A DNA stretch of 64,000 nt from an uncultured Clostridia bacterium (GTDB lineage Bacteria; Bacillota; Clostridia; Christensenellales; UBA1242), in the NCBI GenBank assembly GCA_944376845.1, contig CALWDZ010000002.1:62001-126000 (forward strand). Reading direction: 5' to 3'. The translations under genes and the position numbers were made by a program. Each line of letters begins with the position of its first letter. The first letter of the stretch is position 1. Below, in pieces: positions 35,401 to 42,664 of the stretch. Under the pieces are notes generated by a model. It did no database searches. It saw only the letters and a program-made list of their open reading frames with translations, and was not told where the DNA came from.

Positions 35401-35745
35401 GATAAGATTGATGAAATTAAAACAGAACTTACAAGAATTGAAGAAGTTCATCAAGAAATTCTTAAAAAACAAAGAACAACATCTGGACAACAGGAAATTA
35501 CAAAAGCAATGGAACGTGACTTTAAAGCATACGCAAGCAAACATACCAAACTTGAAAATCAGATTGAAGCGTTAAATGCTAAGATTGAAAGTTTCAAACT
35601 TCCTGAATACTTGATTTCAATACAACGTGGAATAATAATAGAAAAAGTTAAAAAAGAAAAACAAGAAAAAGAAAGAAAAATTAAAGAACAAAAAGCACAA
35701 AAGAAAGCAGAGAAACAAAAATCTAGGCAAGAAAAATCTGAATAA
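32455..35745 (+). CDS. Large modular surface protein with four beta-sandwich repeats, one TM helix and a cytoplasmic coiled coil
   Basis: No named family recognised. The 1096 residues have a signal peptide (about 8-37), then four similar extracellular modules (about 44-230, 265-453, 478-666, 684-870). Each contains a middle strand pattern (YYRFSIWT, TYKITIWAK, SYQLLSFDYK, TYYKISIDVY) and ends in a related motif (FFDHITARQ, FDDITFES, VDNVRFET, FDNLTLET). This resembles carbohydrate-binding jelly-roll domains such as CBM4/9. A D/N/T-rich linker (about 890-915), one TM helix (916-939) and a basic, Lys/Glu-rich coiled coil of 157 residues inside the cell follow. Start ATG with GGTG. It is the only plus-strand gene for several kilobases. 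Binding of glycans is inference. Confidence 0.85.
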   Translation: MITANKKFSYLSIIIVSLILAICLSFYPSVNNGFALAEDMASTEITITNSDFDSSSTASLQSTPTGWSRVGSSSGTNGVISVNPDTFSNRASSYALTSSQNPSKPYTQSGHELDNHILMINAKSGTDSNESNHLGYESNDITLSAYSYYRFSIWTLTQTNARASIYIDGLGDDVENTSFESYTTNGWTEYRFYIATGINEETITIQLWLGTKTSDSTNAVFFDHITARQLSGNYFYDEAGQYVGTDNVVLNRTNIIDLRDTLDGMIENANFELGNFTGWTVENYLPIGGDAKIVSIQNRASMESLGLDYMGSSLSEQNKYALVMYSTTNNAVTVEYESTSFEVLPYETYKITIWAKVSDDFNGTAYVTLREGTDVSNFYGEDYSEDFYTPVEQSVSITSNTANTLTNDYTPYYIYVKGHDLYRTSFSLVLGFGNSEAGATGCVIFDDITFESISHEQFDSASTTNSTSVEPSILTGSPTVENGTFNSSDTLDKNFEYPVKPASWTSQTENDTSSMYGIVNTYSPLYEENRATYGNARNPGNPSTTNLGTNSDVNNVLMLYNYQETYQSVTSADISTTANSYQLLSFDYKTVAQSLNNALLSVYITDSDGNILYADEGISSSEWTNYSVMINTDTYSTTLRLMLALGTEDAPVTGYLYVDNVRFETSNLVTDDTYEDYANSHNTLDFSLTNFGFVSNETVNGIHTPYMYEQNLEDGEDSTQGNPVAYGGMINAEDNIFRITHSNSDETNETYMPAFISNSIARYTLTGKESLTLSADTYYKISIDVYTRFTGDTFQEGVEEDEKLKFGAIFGLVGMDRNFEEIVSNDEWTTYTIYVTVNEDTSVQLQFGILSESAKIQGQAFFDNLTLETIEQSEYDHAVERYADDDTVLLLTTEDTTTEDNGDNNTDNDDNQTDGLIWYVIPTAILFVALVIALCAYFMKKVTIKKWERKKASEYDRESTLYRDVVRREAEQIRDAKIKEYQDKIDEIKTELTRIEEVHQEILKKQRTTSGQQEITKAMERDFKAYASKHTKLENQIEALNAKIESFKLPEYLISIQRGIIIEKVKKEKQEKERKIKEQKAQKKAEKQKSRQEKSE

Positions 35746-35773
35746 AAAAAACTGACCTTATGTCAGTTTTTTT
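35744..35773. terminator. Bidirectional terminator between the surface protein and ferritin-like genes
   Basis: AACTGAC and GTCAGTT stem with a 5-base loop, with A and T runs on both sides. It serves the plus-strand gene ending at 35745 and the minus-strand gene ending at 35772. Confidence 0.88.
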
Positions 35774-36338
35774 ATAAAGTAGTTAAAATATTATTTAATG
35801 TTTCTAAGTGTCCTTGTTCTGCATTTCGAATATGTCTTATAATATCTATAACAGTAGCATTTGTTAACCTATCTAACATTCTATCATATTGTTTTATTGC
35901 ACACTGCTCATCACATATTGCTGACCTAATTATAGTTTTTGGATCAGTAAGATAATTTATGTATCTTGTAGTAAAATATGCATCTCGCTGTGGCGGAAAT
36001 GCAGTATAAATAGGGTCTATTCCAAGTCTTATTAGCGTTTGAGCCAAAAGACGCAAATGATGCATCTCAGCCTCACCAATATCAAGAAGTTGTCTTGAAA
36101 TATCAGTATAGCCCAAATTCTCTAGCACTGTAGCATAATAAACATATTGCAATATGGCTGCAAGTTCGCTACATCTAGAACTATATGCTGGAGAAATTAT
36201 TCTTGCACTTACAGCATCTTGCGAAAGTGCTGAAAGATCATACGATGATGTTGGTCTAGGCGTTGTGGTTTGAGGCTCCTCTACTATTGGCGGACTTGAT
36301 ATATTTTCTTGTGTGCCGTTTTGAATATTTTCTTCCAT
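35772..36338 (-). CDS. Ferritin-like diiron protein
   Basis: After a proline- and threonine-rich N-terminal segment of about 45 residues, the protein is a four-helix bundle with the diiron ligand pattern: Glu in CSELAAILQYVYYA, EAEMHHL, Glu in CDEQCAIKQY, and NAEQGHLETL. This is the ferritin-like/rubrerythrin layout (ExxH twice), without a rubredoxin domain. Iron or peroxide handling is expected, but the exact enzyme is open. Its binding site AGGAG is part of a hairpin and is separated from ATG by a run of T. Convergent with the surface protein gene. Confidence 0.78.
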   Translation of the reverse strand: MEENIQNGTQENISSPPIVEEPQTTTPRPTSSYDLSALSQDAVSARIISPAYSSRCSELAAILQYVYYATVLENLGYTDISRQLLDIGEAEMHHLRLLAQTLIRLGIDPIYTAFPPQRDAYFTTRYINYLTDPKTIIRSAICDEQCAIKQYDRMLDRLTNATVIDIIRHIRNAEQGHLETLNNILTTL

Positions 36339-36378
36339 AAAAAAACAACTCCTAGTAAATATCTATTCTATGGAGTTA
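36339..36378 (-). promoter_or_regulatory. Terminator-like hairpin containing the ferritin-like gene's ribosome binding site
   Basis: Between ychF and the ferritin-like gene, AACTCC (minus strand 36372-36377) pairs with GGAGTT (36347-36352), extendable by a CTA/TAG pairing with a bulge, and is followed by GTTTTTTT and the ATG. It looks like an intrinsic terminator for ychF, yet its 3' arm holds the only Shine-Dalgarno sequence for the next gene. Such an arrangement could sequester the start or couple it to upstream reading. Confidence 0.6.
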
Positions 36379-36388
36379 TTTTTTGTTA

Positions 36389-37480
36389 CTATACATTAAA
36401 TCTAAATAACATTACGTCACCATCTTGCACTACATAATCTTTACCTTCAATGCGAACTTTGCCCTTTTCTTTTGCAGCATTATAACTTCCGCATTCAATT
36501 AGGTCATTATATTTTACAACCTCGGCTTTTATAAAGCCTTTTTCAAAATCAGTGTGAATTTTCCCTGCTGCCTGAGGTGCCTTTGTACCCTTTTTGATCG
36601 TCCAAGCACGACACTCAGTTTCACCTGCCGTAAGAAAACTCATAAGCCCAAGAAGGTCATAACTTGCAGTTACAAGTTGATCAAGTCCGCTTTCTTTAAT
36701 GCCCAATTCCTCTTTAAACATTTCGCGGTCTTCCTTATCTAATTTGGTTAGTTCCTCTTCAATTTTAGCACAAAGTGCAATAGTTTTTGCTCCTTCTTTT
36801 TGCGCATATTCTTTAACCGCATCAACATATTTATTTGGTTTCCCTATATCATTCTCACCTATATTTGCACAATAGATTACAGGCTTTGTTGTTAAAAGGA
36901 AAAATGAGTTTATAATCTTTTGTTCATCTTCATCATTTGCTTTTACTGTACGTGCATTTTGTCCATTTTCAAGAGCAGATTTTATCTTAACTAAAATTTC
37001 CAATTCTTTTTCTGACTGTTTTTCACCAACTCTTGCAAGTTTATATAATTTATCATATCGCTTTGTAACTGTTTCAAGATCAGCAAGAATAAGTTCCAAA
37101 TTTATTATTTCTATATCTCGCACAGGGTCAACTGATGAATTTACATTTATTATATTTTCATCATCAAAACATCTTACAACGTGGCAAATTGCATCAACCT
37201 CACGAATATGGCTTAAAAACTTGTTGCCAAGTCCTTCGCCCTGACTTGCACCTTTTACAAGCCCTGCTATATCCACAAATTCAATTGATGCTGGTGTTAT
37301 TTTTCTTGTATTGTACATTTTTGCCAGCATATTTAATCTTTCGTCTTTTACATCAACGACGCCAACATTTGGTTCAATTGTGCAAAATGGATAGTTTGCA
37401 CTTTCTGCACCCGCCTCTGTTATTGCATTAAAAAGCGTGCTTTTGCCAACATTTGGCAAACCTACTACACCTATTTTCAT
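36389..37480 (-). CDS. ychF: Ribosome-associated ATPase YchF
   Basis: A conserved Obg-family P-loop protein that binds ATP in place of GTP and responds to redox stress. The 363 residues show G1 GLPNVGKSTLFNAIT, the switch region, G3 DIAGLVKGASQGEGLGNKFL and the ATP-specifying change of the G4 motif (NKxD replaced by a CANIGENDIG-type stretch), then a helical insert and the C-terminal TGS domain (FIKAEVVKYNDLIECGSYNAAKE). Length fits the family. The start has AAGGAA. It lies 13 bases after the cysS stop, in the same direction. Confidence 0.95.
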   Translation of the reverse strand: MKIGVVGLPNVGKSTLFNAITEAGAESANYPFCTIEPNVGVVDVKDERLNMLAKMYNTRKITPASIEFVDIAGLVKGASQGEGLGNKFLSHIREVDAICHVVRCFDDENIINVNSSVDPVRDIEIINLELILADLETVTKRYDKLYKLARVGEKQSEKELEILVKIKSALENGQNARTVKANDEDEQKIINSFFLLTTKPVIYCANIGENDIGKPNKYVDAVKEYAQKEGAKTIALCAKIEEELTKLDKEDREMFKEELGIKESGLDQLVTASYDLLGLMSFLTAGETECRAWTIKKGTKAPQAAGKIHTDFEKGFIKAEVVKYNDLIECGSYNAAKEKGKVRIEGKDYVVQDGDVMLFRFNV

Positions 37481-37493
37481 ATATTTTTTCCTT

Positions 37494-38882
37494 TTAATAT
37501 AATTGTTTTATGTCCCAAATTGTACCGTCTTTGGTATCCTTAAGCATTATTCCTCGATTATCCAAATTATTTCTTAAACTATCTGCAAGTATATAATTTT
37601 TTTGTTTTTTTGCTTCAAGTCTTGTATTTATTATTTCTTCAATTTCTTTCTCTGTTATATTTAAAATTTTTAAATACTTTTGTTGTACATTATTTATAAA
37701 TTGTTTTGGCTCATGTTTTAAAATTCCCAAGATTTGTTGTACAAGTGGAAGAGAGTTTACAATTGCTCCAGCGACTTTTTCACTTTTTGTTTTTGCATAA
37801 TTTGTAAATTCAACAAAAAGGTCTGCAATAACTTTTGCACTATTGAAATCATCATCCATACTCTCATAAAATTTATCTACAAGCATATCATTTGCTTCAT
37901 AATTTTCTAATGTGCTTAAACTGTTATAAAAATAATACAAACTTTTTTCGGCATTTTTTAGTGCTTCATTGCCAAGGTCTTGAGTTGATGTGTAATGATT
38001 TACTAGTATGGCGTATCTTATAACTTCACTATCATAATTTTCAAGCACTTCATCTGCAAGCATAAAATTACCTAAACTTTTACTCATCTTTTGACCATTT
38101 ATTGTTATAAGTCCATTATGAAGCCAATATTTTGCAAGGTCACAACCGTTTTCACAATAACTTTGTGCAATCTCATTTTCATGATGCGGAAAGATTAAGT
38201 CTTTTCCTCCACCATGGATATCAATTTGGTCACCAAGATATGTCTTTATCATAGTCGAACATTCTATATGCCAGCCTGGCCTACCTTGCCCCCAAGGCGA
38301 ATCAAAGCCAAATTCATCGTTTTCTGTATGTTTCCAAAGTGCGAAATCTAAATTATCATGCTTATTACTTGCATTTTCAATTCTAACAGAATCCATAAGT
38401 TCATCTATTTTTCTATTGGAGAGTGAGCCATATGCAGGAAATTTTTTCACATCAAAATAAACATCACCATCTGGAGTTTCATAGGCATAACCCTTTGTTA
38501 TTAAGTCATAAATAAATTTTATAATCTCTGGAATACATTTTGTAACTCTAGGCCTAAAATCCGGCTCCAAAACGTCAAGATTTTTCCATGTTTTATTTAT
38601 TTTCTCAATTCTTTCATCTGCTAACTTTAATGGTGAAATATTAAGTTGCTTTGCCTGTGTAATAAGTCTATCATCAATATCTGTATAATTTGAAACATAT
38701 TTGACTGTATAACCTTTAAGTTTCAAATATTTATATATCATGTCAAAAGTAATGGCTTGCCTAGCATGACCAAGATGAACAAGTCCATTTGTTGTCATTC
38801 CACATACATACATTTTGACAGTGTTTTTTTCAAGTGGAATAAATTCTTCTTTTTTTCTGTGTAATACATTATATACTCTCAT
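37494..38882 (-). CDS. cysS: Cysteinyl-tRNA synthetase
   Basis: Charges tRNA-Cys. The 462 residues contain the zinc-binding Cys in MYVCGMT, the class I HIGH-type motif (HLGHARQAI), the IECSTM and FPHHENEIAQS zinc-ligand segments, and KMSKSLGNF (KMSKS), followed by the DALR-like helical domain. I start at the ATG at 38882, which is 6 bases after GAGG; an upstream ATG at 38894 lies inside that spacing. cysS is adjacent to ychF and coupled to the YjdF-like gene, which ends one base before. Confidence 0.95.
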   Translation of the reverse strand: MRVYNVLHRKKEEFIPLEKNTVKMYVCGMTTNGLVHLGHARQAITFDMIYKYLKLKGYTVKYVSNYTDIDDRLITQAKQLNISPLKLADERIEKINKTWKNLDVLEPDFRPRVTKCIPEIIKFIYDLITKGYAYETPDGDVYFDVKKFPAYGSLSNRKIDELMDSVRIENASNKHDNLDFALWKHTENDEFGFDSPWGQGRPGWHIECSTMIKTYLGDQIDIHGGGKDLIFPHHENEIAQSYCENGCDLAKYWLHNGLITINGQKMSKSLGNFMLADEVLENYDSEVIRYAILVNHYTSTQDLGNEALKNAEKSLYYFYNSLSTLENYEANDMLVDKFYESMDDDFNSAKVIADLFVEFTNYAKTKSEKVAGAIVNSLPLVQQILGILKHEPKQFINNVQQKYLKILNITEKEIEEIINTRLEAKKQKNYILADSLRNNLDNRGIMLKDTKDGTIWDIKQLY

Positions 38883-38883
38883 G

Positions 38884-39591
38884 TCATTCCTCAATTTGCG
38901 AAATTTTATTTTTCTTTATTTTTGCAACACGAAATTGCAAAACGAAATTTTTATCTTTATATGTCAAAACGGCACAACAAAGTGCAGAAATTATAGCACC
39001 CAATGTACTTGAAATCAAATCAAACATTGTGTCAAACAATGCACTCTGCCCAACCAGTTCACCAGCATGTTGCATATCCATATCAAGAATTACATCAACC
39101 ATAAACTCATAAATTTCCCAAATCCCCGCAAGCGCCACTGAAAAACAAAATACAAACAAGAAAACATATATTGGTGAATTGGCACCTTTTTTTGCCAAGT
39201 GATTTACAAAAAACATTGCCAAAAATCCAAGTAATAAGCCACTAGAAAAATGGACTAAAAGATCCCACCACCAAAACTTATTAAATAAATCAATAAAATT
39301 GCCAAGATAAATACTTAAAAATAAAAATAGATAAAATAAACTTGTTGCTGTACGCGGAAATTGAATTTTGAATATAAGTCTTAAATATAAAGGTAAAAAA
39401 AGCAAAACTATAGCAAGCAACCTTTCAATTAAAGGTATAGCACTAGTTTCAGTCCCGTCTACCAAGTCTACTATACAAAAAACTGCTGAAATTATAAAAG
39501 CAACTAATACCCCCATTAAAAGCATAATGTTTATGACATTAAATGCATCAAAATTTCGTTCTTTTTGCCTACGTTCCAAAAAACTTTTCAT
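38884..39591 (-). CDS. YjdF/DUF2238-like membrane protein
   Basis: The 235 residues (from the ATG at 39591) have about six TM helices and the family-type sites WWWDLLVHFSSGLLLG, GIWEIYEFMVDV and LFDTMFDLISSTLGA. The charged residues in the membrane regions (Asp/His, Glu, Asp) are typical for DUF2238/YjdF, a family without known function. No Shine-Dalgarno sequence lies before the ATG; a -10 box is 7 bases away and a -35 at 17 bases fits, so the mRNA may be leaderless. It leads into cysS, which starts one base after its stop. Confidence 0.82.
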   Translation of the reverse strand: MKSFLERRQKERNFDAFNVINIMLLMGVLVAFIISAVFCIVDLVDGTETSAIPLIERLLAIVLLFLPLYLRLIFKIQFPRTATSLFYLFLFLSIYLGNFIDLFNKFWWWDLLVHFSSGLLLGFLAMFFVNHLAKKGANSPIYVFLFVFCFSVALAGIWEIYEFMVDVILDMDMQHAGELVGQSALFDTMFDLISSTLGAIISALCCAVLTYKDKNFVLQFRVAKIKKNKISQIEE

Positions 39592-39598
39592 ATTTTTT

Positions 39599-39627
39599 AT
39601 TATGGCATATTGAGTTAAATAAATCAA
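39599..39627 (-). promoter_or_regulatory. Promoter directly before the YjdF-like gene (possible leaderless start)
   Basis: Minus-strand TTGATT (39622-39627), a 17-base spacer and CATAAT (39599-39604) with TGC extension, then seven bases and the ATG. Confidence 0.55.
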
Positions 39628-39638
39628 CCTTTTATACA

Positions 39639-39666
39639 CAAAAAAACTCACCTTTTATTGTGAGTT
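39639..39666 (-). terminator. Intrinsic terminator after the 137-aa membrane protein gene
   Basis: AACTCAC and GTGAGTT stem with an 8-base loop, followed by T on the minus strand. The region also ends in T on the plus strand. Confidence 0.82.
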
Positions 39667-39675
39667 TTTAATAAT

Positions 39676-40089
39676 TTATTGAACAAAATCTTGTTCATCT
39701 GTAACTCTTATATTATCAAAATCAGAAACCGATTTTAGTTGTTGTTTCTCAAAAATTTTAGTAACATAATTCGACCGCTCATTATCTTTACTATAGATTT
39801 CGTTCAAACAATTTTTTGCTTCTAGTGACTTTGAACAATAATTTTTAATTTTATTATTCAACTTTTTTACCAATTGATATGCACCTGGCAAAACTATCAT
39901 TGGAGATAATAGCAACAAGTAAATAAATGGTTTAATCATAATGCCGAGTATTATACCAAGTATAATAGTACTTACACAAGCAATACCAGCGAGTATCTTG
40001 ACTAATGCCTTATATAAACCACACATTGTCGCTTTGGAGTTACAATCAAGCATTTGTTTAAATAACTTGCGTTCCTCGTTCGAAACCAC
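39676..40089 (-). CDS. Hypothetical membrane protein (137 aa)
   Basis: No family recognised. GTG start at 40089 after AGGAG. The product has a short charged N-terminus, two hydrophobic helices (about 30-50 and 55-72: ILAGIACVSTIILGIILGIM, IYLLLLSPMIVLPGAY), and a soluble, charged C-terminal part of about 65 residues (ending SVSDFDNIRVTDEQDF). It follows the 117-residue membrane protein by 12 bases, so both probably form one small operon with a terminator at its end. Confidence 0.72.
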   Translation of the reverse strand: MVSNEERKLFKQMLDCNSKATMCGLYKALVKILAGIACVSTIILGIILGIMIKPFIYLLLLSPMIVLPGAYQLVKKLNNKIKNYCSKSLEAKNCLNEIYSKDNERSNYVTKIFEKQQLKSVSDFDNIRVTDEQDFVQ

Positions 40090-40101
40090 TTTTTGCTCCT
40101 A

Positions 40102-40455
40102 TTATAAAGTTAAGTCCTCTTCTTTTTTTACTTGTTTTTCATCTGTCAATTGTTGTTCGTTGATTTGTATTTGTTTATGTTCTTTTTCAGAATGATATTC
40201 TTTTACTTCATATTCTTTTTGAGATTCATCTGTATAAACCATTCTTTGTGCACTACTCTCAATCATAACACCAGCAGTTATGCTTAATGCACCCAAAGCC
40301 AAACCACCTGCGAGCATGCCAAGTAATGCTCCAGTACTTCCAAGTGTAAAACCAACACAAATTACTAAAACACTAAGTGCCAAACCACAATACATTGCGA
40401 CTTTTGATAATGTCAATAATCTCTTTTGTTTTCTCTTAAATTCTCTCTTATTCAT
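40102..40455 (-). CDS. Hypothetical membrane protein (117 aa)
   Basis: No family recognised. It begins with a highly basic segment (NKREFKRKQKRLL), then two hydrophobic helices rich in Gly, Ala and Leu (about 20-40 and 42-62: GALLGMLAGGLALGALSITA), then a strongly charged C-terminal tail of about 50 residues with many Glu, Lys and Gln. The start ATG has AGGAG. It is the first gene of a two-gene operon of small membrane proteins and has a strong promoter. Confidence 0.7.
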   Translation of the reverse strand: MNKREFKRKQKRLLTLSKVAMYCGLALSVLVICVGFTLGSTGALLGMLAGGLALGALSITAGVMIESSAQRMVYTDESQKEYEVKEYHSEKEHKQIQINEQQLTDEKQVKKEEDLTL

Positions 40456-40473
40456 AAAATCTCCTACCTGATT

Positions 40474-40501
40474 AGTATATCACATCAAGTTATATTGTCA
40501 A
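40474..40501 (-). promoter_or_regulatory. Predicted sigma-A promoter of the small membrane protein operon
   Basis: Minus-strand TTGACA (40496-40501), a 16-base spacer and TATACT (40474-40479). One of the best matches in the window. Confidence 0.65.
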
Positions 40502-40513
40502 TAGTGATTTTAC

Positions 40514-42664
40514 TTATTCTACATCTTTCATAGTAAGAGAAATGCGTTTTTTGTCAACATCTACTGAAAGCACTTTTACAGTCACAACATCACCAACCTT
40601 TAATACTTCACTTGGATGTTTTATATACCTATCACAAATTTGAGAAATATGGACTAGTCCATCCTGATGCACACCAATGTCTACAAATGCACCAAAATCT
40701 ATTACATTGCGAACAGTACCGGTTAAGACCATACCTTCTTTTAAGTCTTCTAGCGATAAGATATCACTTCTAAGTACTGGTTTTGGCATAGTTTCACGAA
40801 TATCCCTACCTGGTTTTAAAAGTTCTTCAACAATGTCATTTAGTGTTGGCACACCAACACCAATGAGTGACGATACTTTTTCTTCACCTTCTGTTTTTAT
40901 CATATCTTTTATTGCTTTAACATTGCCGTTTTTAACATCATCACTTGTTAAATTGTAATGTGCAAGTAATTTGTTAACCGCGTCATAACTTTCTGGATGC
41001 ACAGCAGTATTGTCGAGCACATTGTCGCCGTCAGTAATACGCAAGAAACCAGCACATTGCTCAAACGCTTTTTGACCTAAACCCGAAACCTTTAAAAGTT
41101 GTTCCCTATTTTTGAAATGCACTATTTCTTGTCTAAACTTGACAATGTTTTGAGCAGTTTTTGTATTCAATCCCGAAACAAATTCAAGTAGTCTTGGTGA
41201 TGCTGTATTCAAGTCAACGCCCACACTATTGACACAATCTTCAACCACTCCTGTCAAAACTTCTGTAAGTCTTGCTTGTGGCATATCGTGCTGATATTGC
41301 CCTACACCTATTGATTTTACATCTATTTTTATAAGTTCGCTAAGTGGGTCTTGAAGTCTACGTGCAATACTTACGGCACTCCTTAGGTTTACGTCAAAAT
41401 CTGGAAATTCTTGTGCTCCGAGTTTTGAAGCACTATATACCGACGCTCCTGCTTCATTTACCATTGCATAACTTACTGGTCGTGAAATGTGTTTTAAAAG
41501 TTCAGCAACAAAAATTTCACTTTCCTTACTTGCGGTTCCATTACCTATGGCAATAATATCAACTTTATCTTTATTTATAAGGTTTGTAAGTATCTCCATA
41601 CTTTCTTCAATCTGAGATTTTGGTGGTGTTGGATAAACAACTGCGGTATCGAGAACATCACCTTTTTGGTCAATAACTGCAATTTTGCAGCCCATTCTAT
41701 ATCCAGGGTCAAAACCCATTATGACATTGTTTTTTAATGGTGCTTGAAGTAGTAGTGGACGAAGATTTACATCAAACATCTTGATTGCCTGTTCATTTGC
41801 CCTATCTGTGAGTGTTGTACGAAGTTCTCTTTCAAGTGAAGGAAACAAAAGCCTATCATAACTATCTAAAATAGTGTCTTTTATTATGTCATATGTTGTT
41901 TGATTTTCTTTCAAATATACTTTTTCAATCTCTTTTAATGGCAATTTCTCGTCAATTATGACACTTACTTTTAAACAGTCTTCATTCTCACCACGATTTA
42001 TTGCTAAAATTCTATGGCTTGGCATTTTTAGAACTGGTTCGGTATAATCCTTATACATTTCATAGGTTTTATTTTTTTCGTTGTCTAGAAGTTCAGTTTT
42101 TATACTAGCCTTATCCATCAAAAGTTCACGGAGTGTTTTTCTAAGTTCGCTATCATCACTTATTCTTTCTGCGATAATATCTTTTGCTCCACTAAGTGCT
42201 TCCTGACTGGTCTTTACACCCTTTTCTTCATTTATATATTCACTGCAAAGGGCGTCAATGTCGCCGTCAAATTCTTGTTTAATCAAAATATCCGCAAGTG
42301 GTTCCAGCCCTTTGGCAATAGCCACAGAAGCACGAGTTTTACGCTTTGGCTTGTATGGTCTATAGATATCTTCAACTTCTGTAAGTGTTTTTGCATCACT
42401 TAATTTTTGAGCAAGTTCATCTGTCCACTTTTCTTGCTCACGAATACTATTTTCCACTTCTGTTTTGCGTTTTTCAAGATTGCGAAGATAATTTAACCTA
42501 TCATTCATTTCACGCAAAATTTGGTCATCTAGGCTTCCTGTAAGTTCTTTACGATATCTTGCAATAAAAGGAATAGTATCTCCTTCATCTATCATCTTAA
42601 CTATATTTTCTACCCTATCTAGTCTTACATTAAACTCTTTTGACAATGTTTCATTTATATTCAT
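40514..42664 (-). CDS. tex: Transcription accessory / S1 RNA-binding protein Tex
   Basis: Tex is a conserved nucleic-acid-binding protein of uncertain exact role in transcription and RNA handling. The 716 residues have the Tex N-terminal helical region (about 1-190), YqgF-like fold (VIMGFDPGYRMGCKIAV, about 320-450), helix-hairpin-helix domains (about 480-560; VSGLNTKTAQNIVKFR), and a C-terminal S1 domain (about 640-710; GTVRNVIDFGAFVDIGVHQDGLVHIS). The length is close to 720-780 in the family. It overlaps the end of the amidohydrolase gene by 14 bases, so they are coupled. Confidence 0.95.
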   Translation of the reverse strand: MNINETLSKEFNVRLDRVENIVKMIDEGDTIPFIARYRKELTGSLDDQILREMNDRLNYLRNLEKRKTEVENSIREQEKWTDELAQKLSDAKTLTEVEDIYRPYKPKRKTRASVAIAKGLEPLADILIKQEFDGDIDALCSEYINEEKGVKTSQEALSGAKDIIAERISDDSELRKTLRELLMDKASIKTELLDNEKNKTYEMYKDYTEPVLKMPSHRILAINRGENEDCLKVSVIIDEKLPLKEIEKVYLKENQTTYDIIKDTILDSYDRLLFPSLERELRTTLTDRANEQAIKMFDVNLRPLLLQAPLKNNVIMGFDPGYRMGCKIAVIDQKGDVLDTAVVYPTPPKSQIEESMEILTNLINKDKVDIIAIGNGTASKESEIFVAELLKHISRPVSYAMVNEAGASVYSASKLGAQEFPDFDVNLRSAVSIARRLQDPLSELIKIDVKSIGVGQYQHDMPQARLTEVLTGVVEDCVNSVGVDLNTASPRLLEFVSGLNTKTAQNIVKFRQEIVHFKNREQLLKVSGLGQKAFEQCAGFLRITDGDNVLDNTAVHPESYDAVNKLLAHYNLTSDDVKNGNVKAIKDMIKTEGEEKVSSLIGVGVPTLNDIVEELLKPGRDIRETMPKPVLRSDILSLEDLKEGMVLTGTVRNVIDFGAFVDIGVHQDGLVHISQICDRYIKHPSEVLKVGDVVTVKVLSVDVDKKRISLTMKDVE

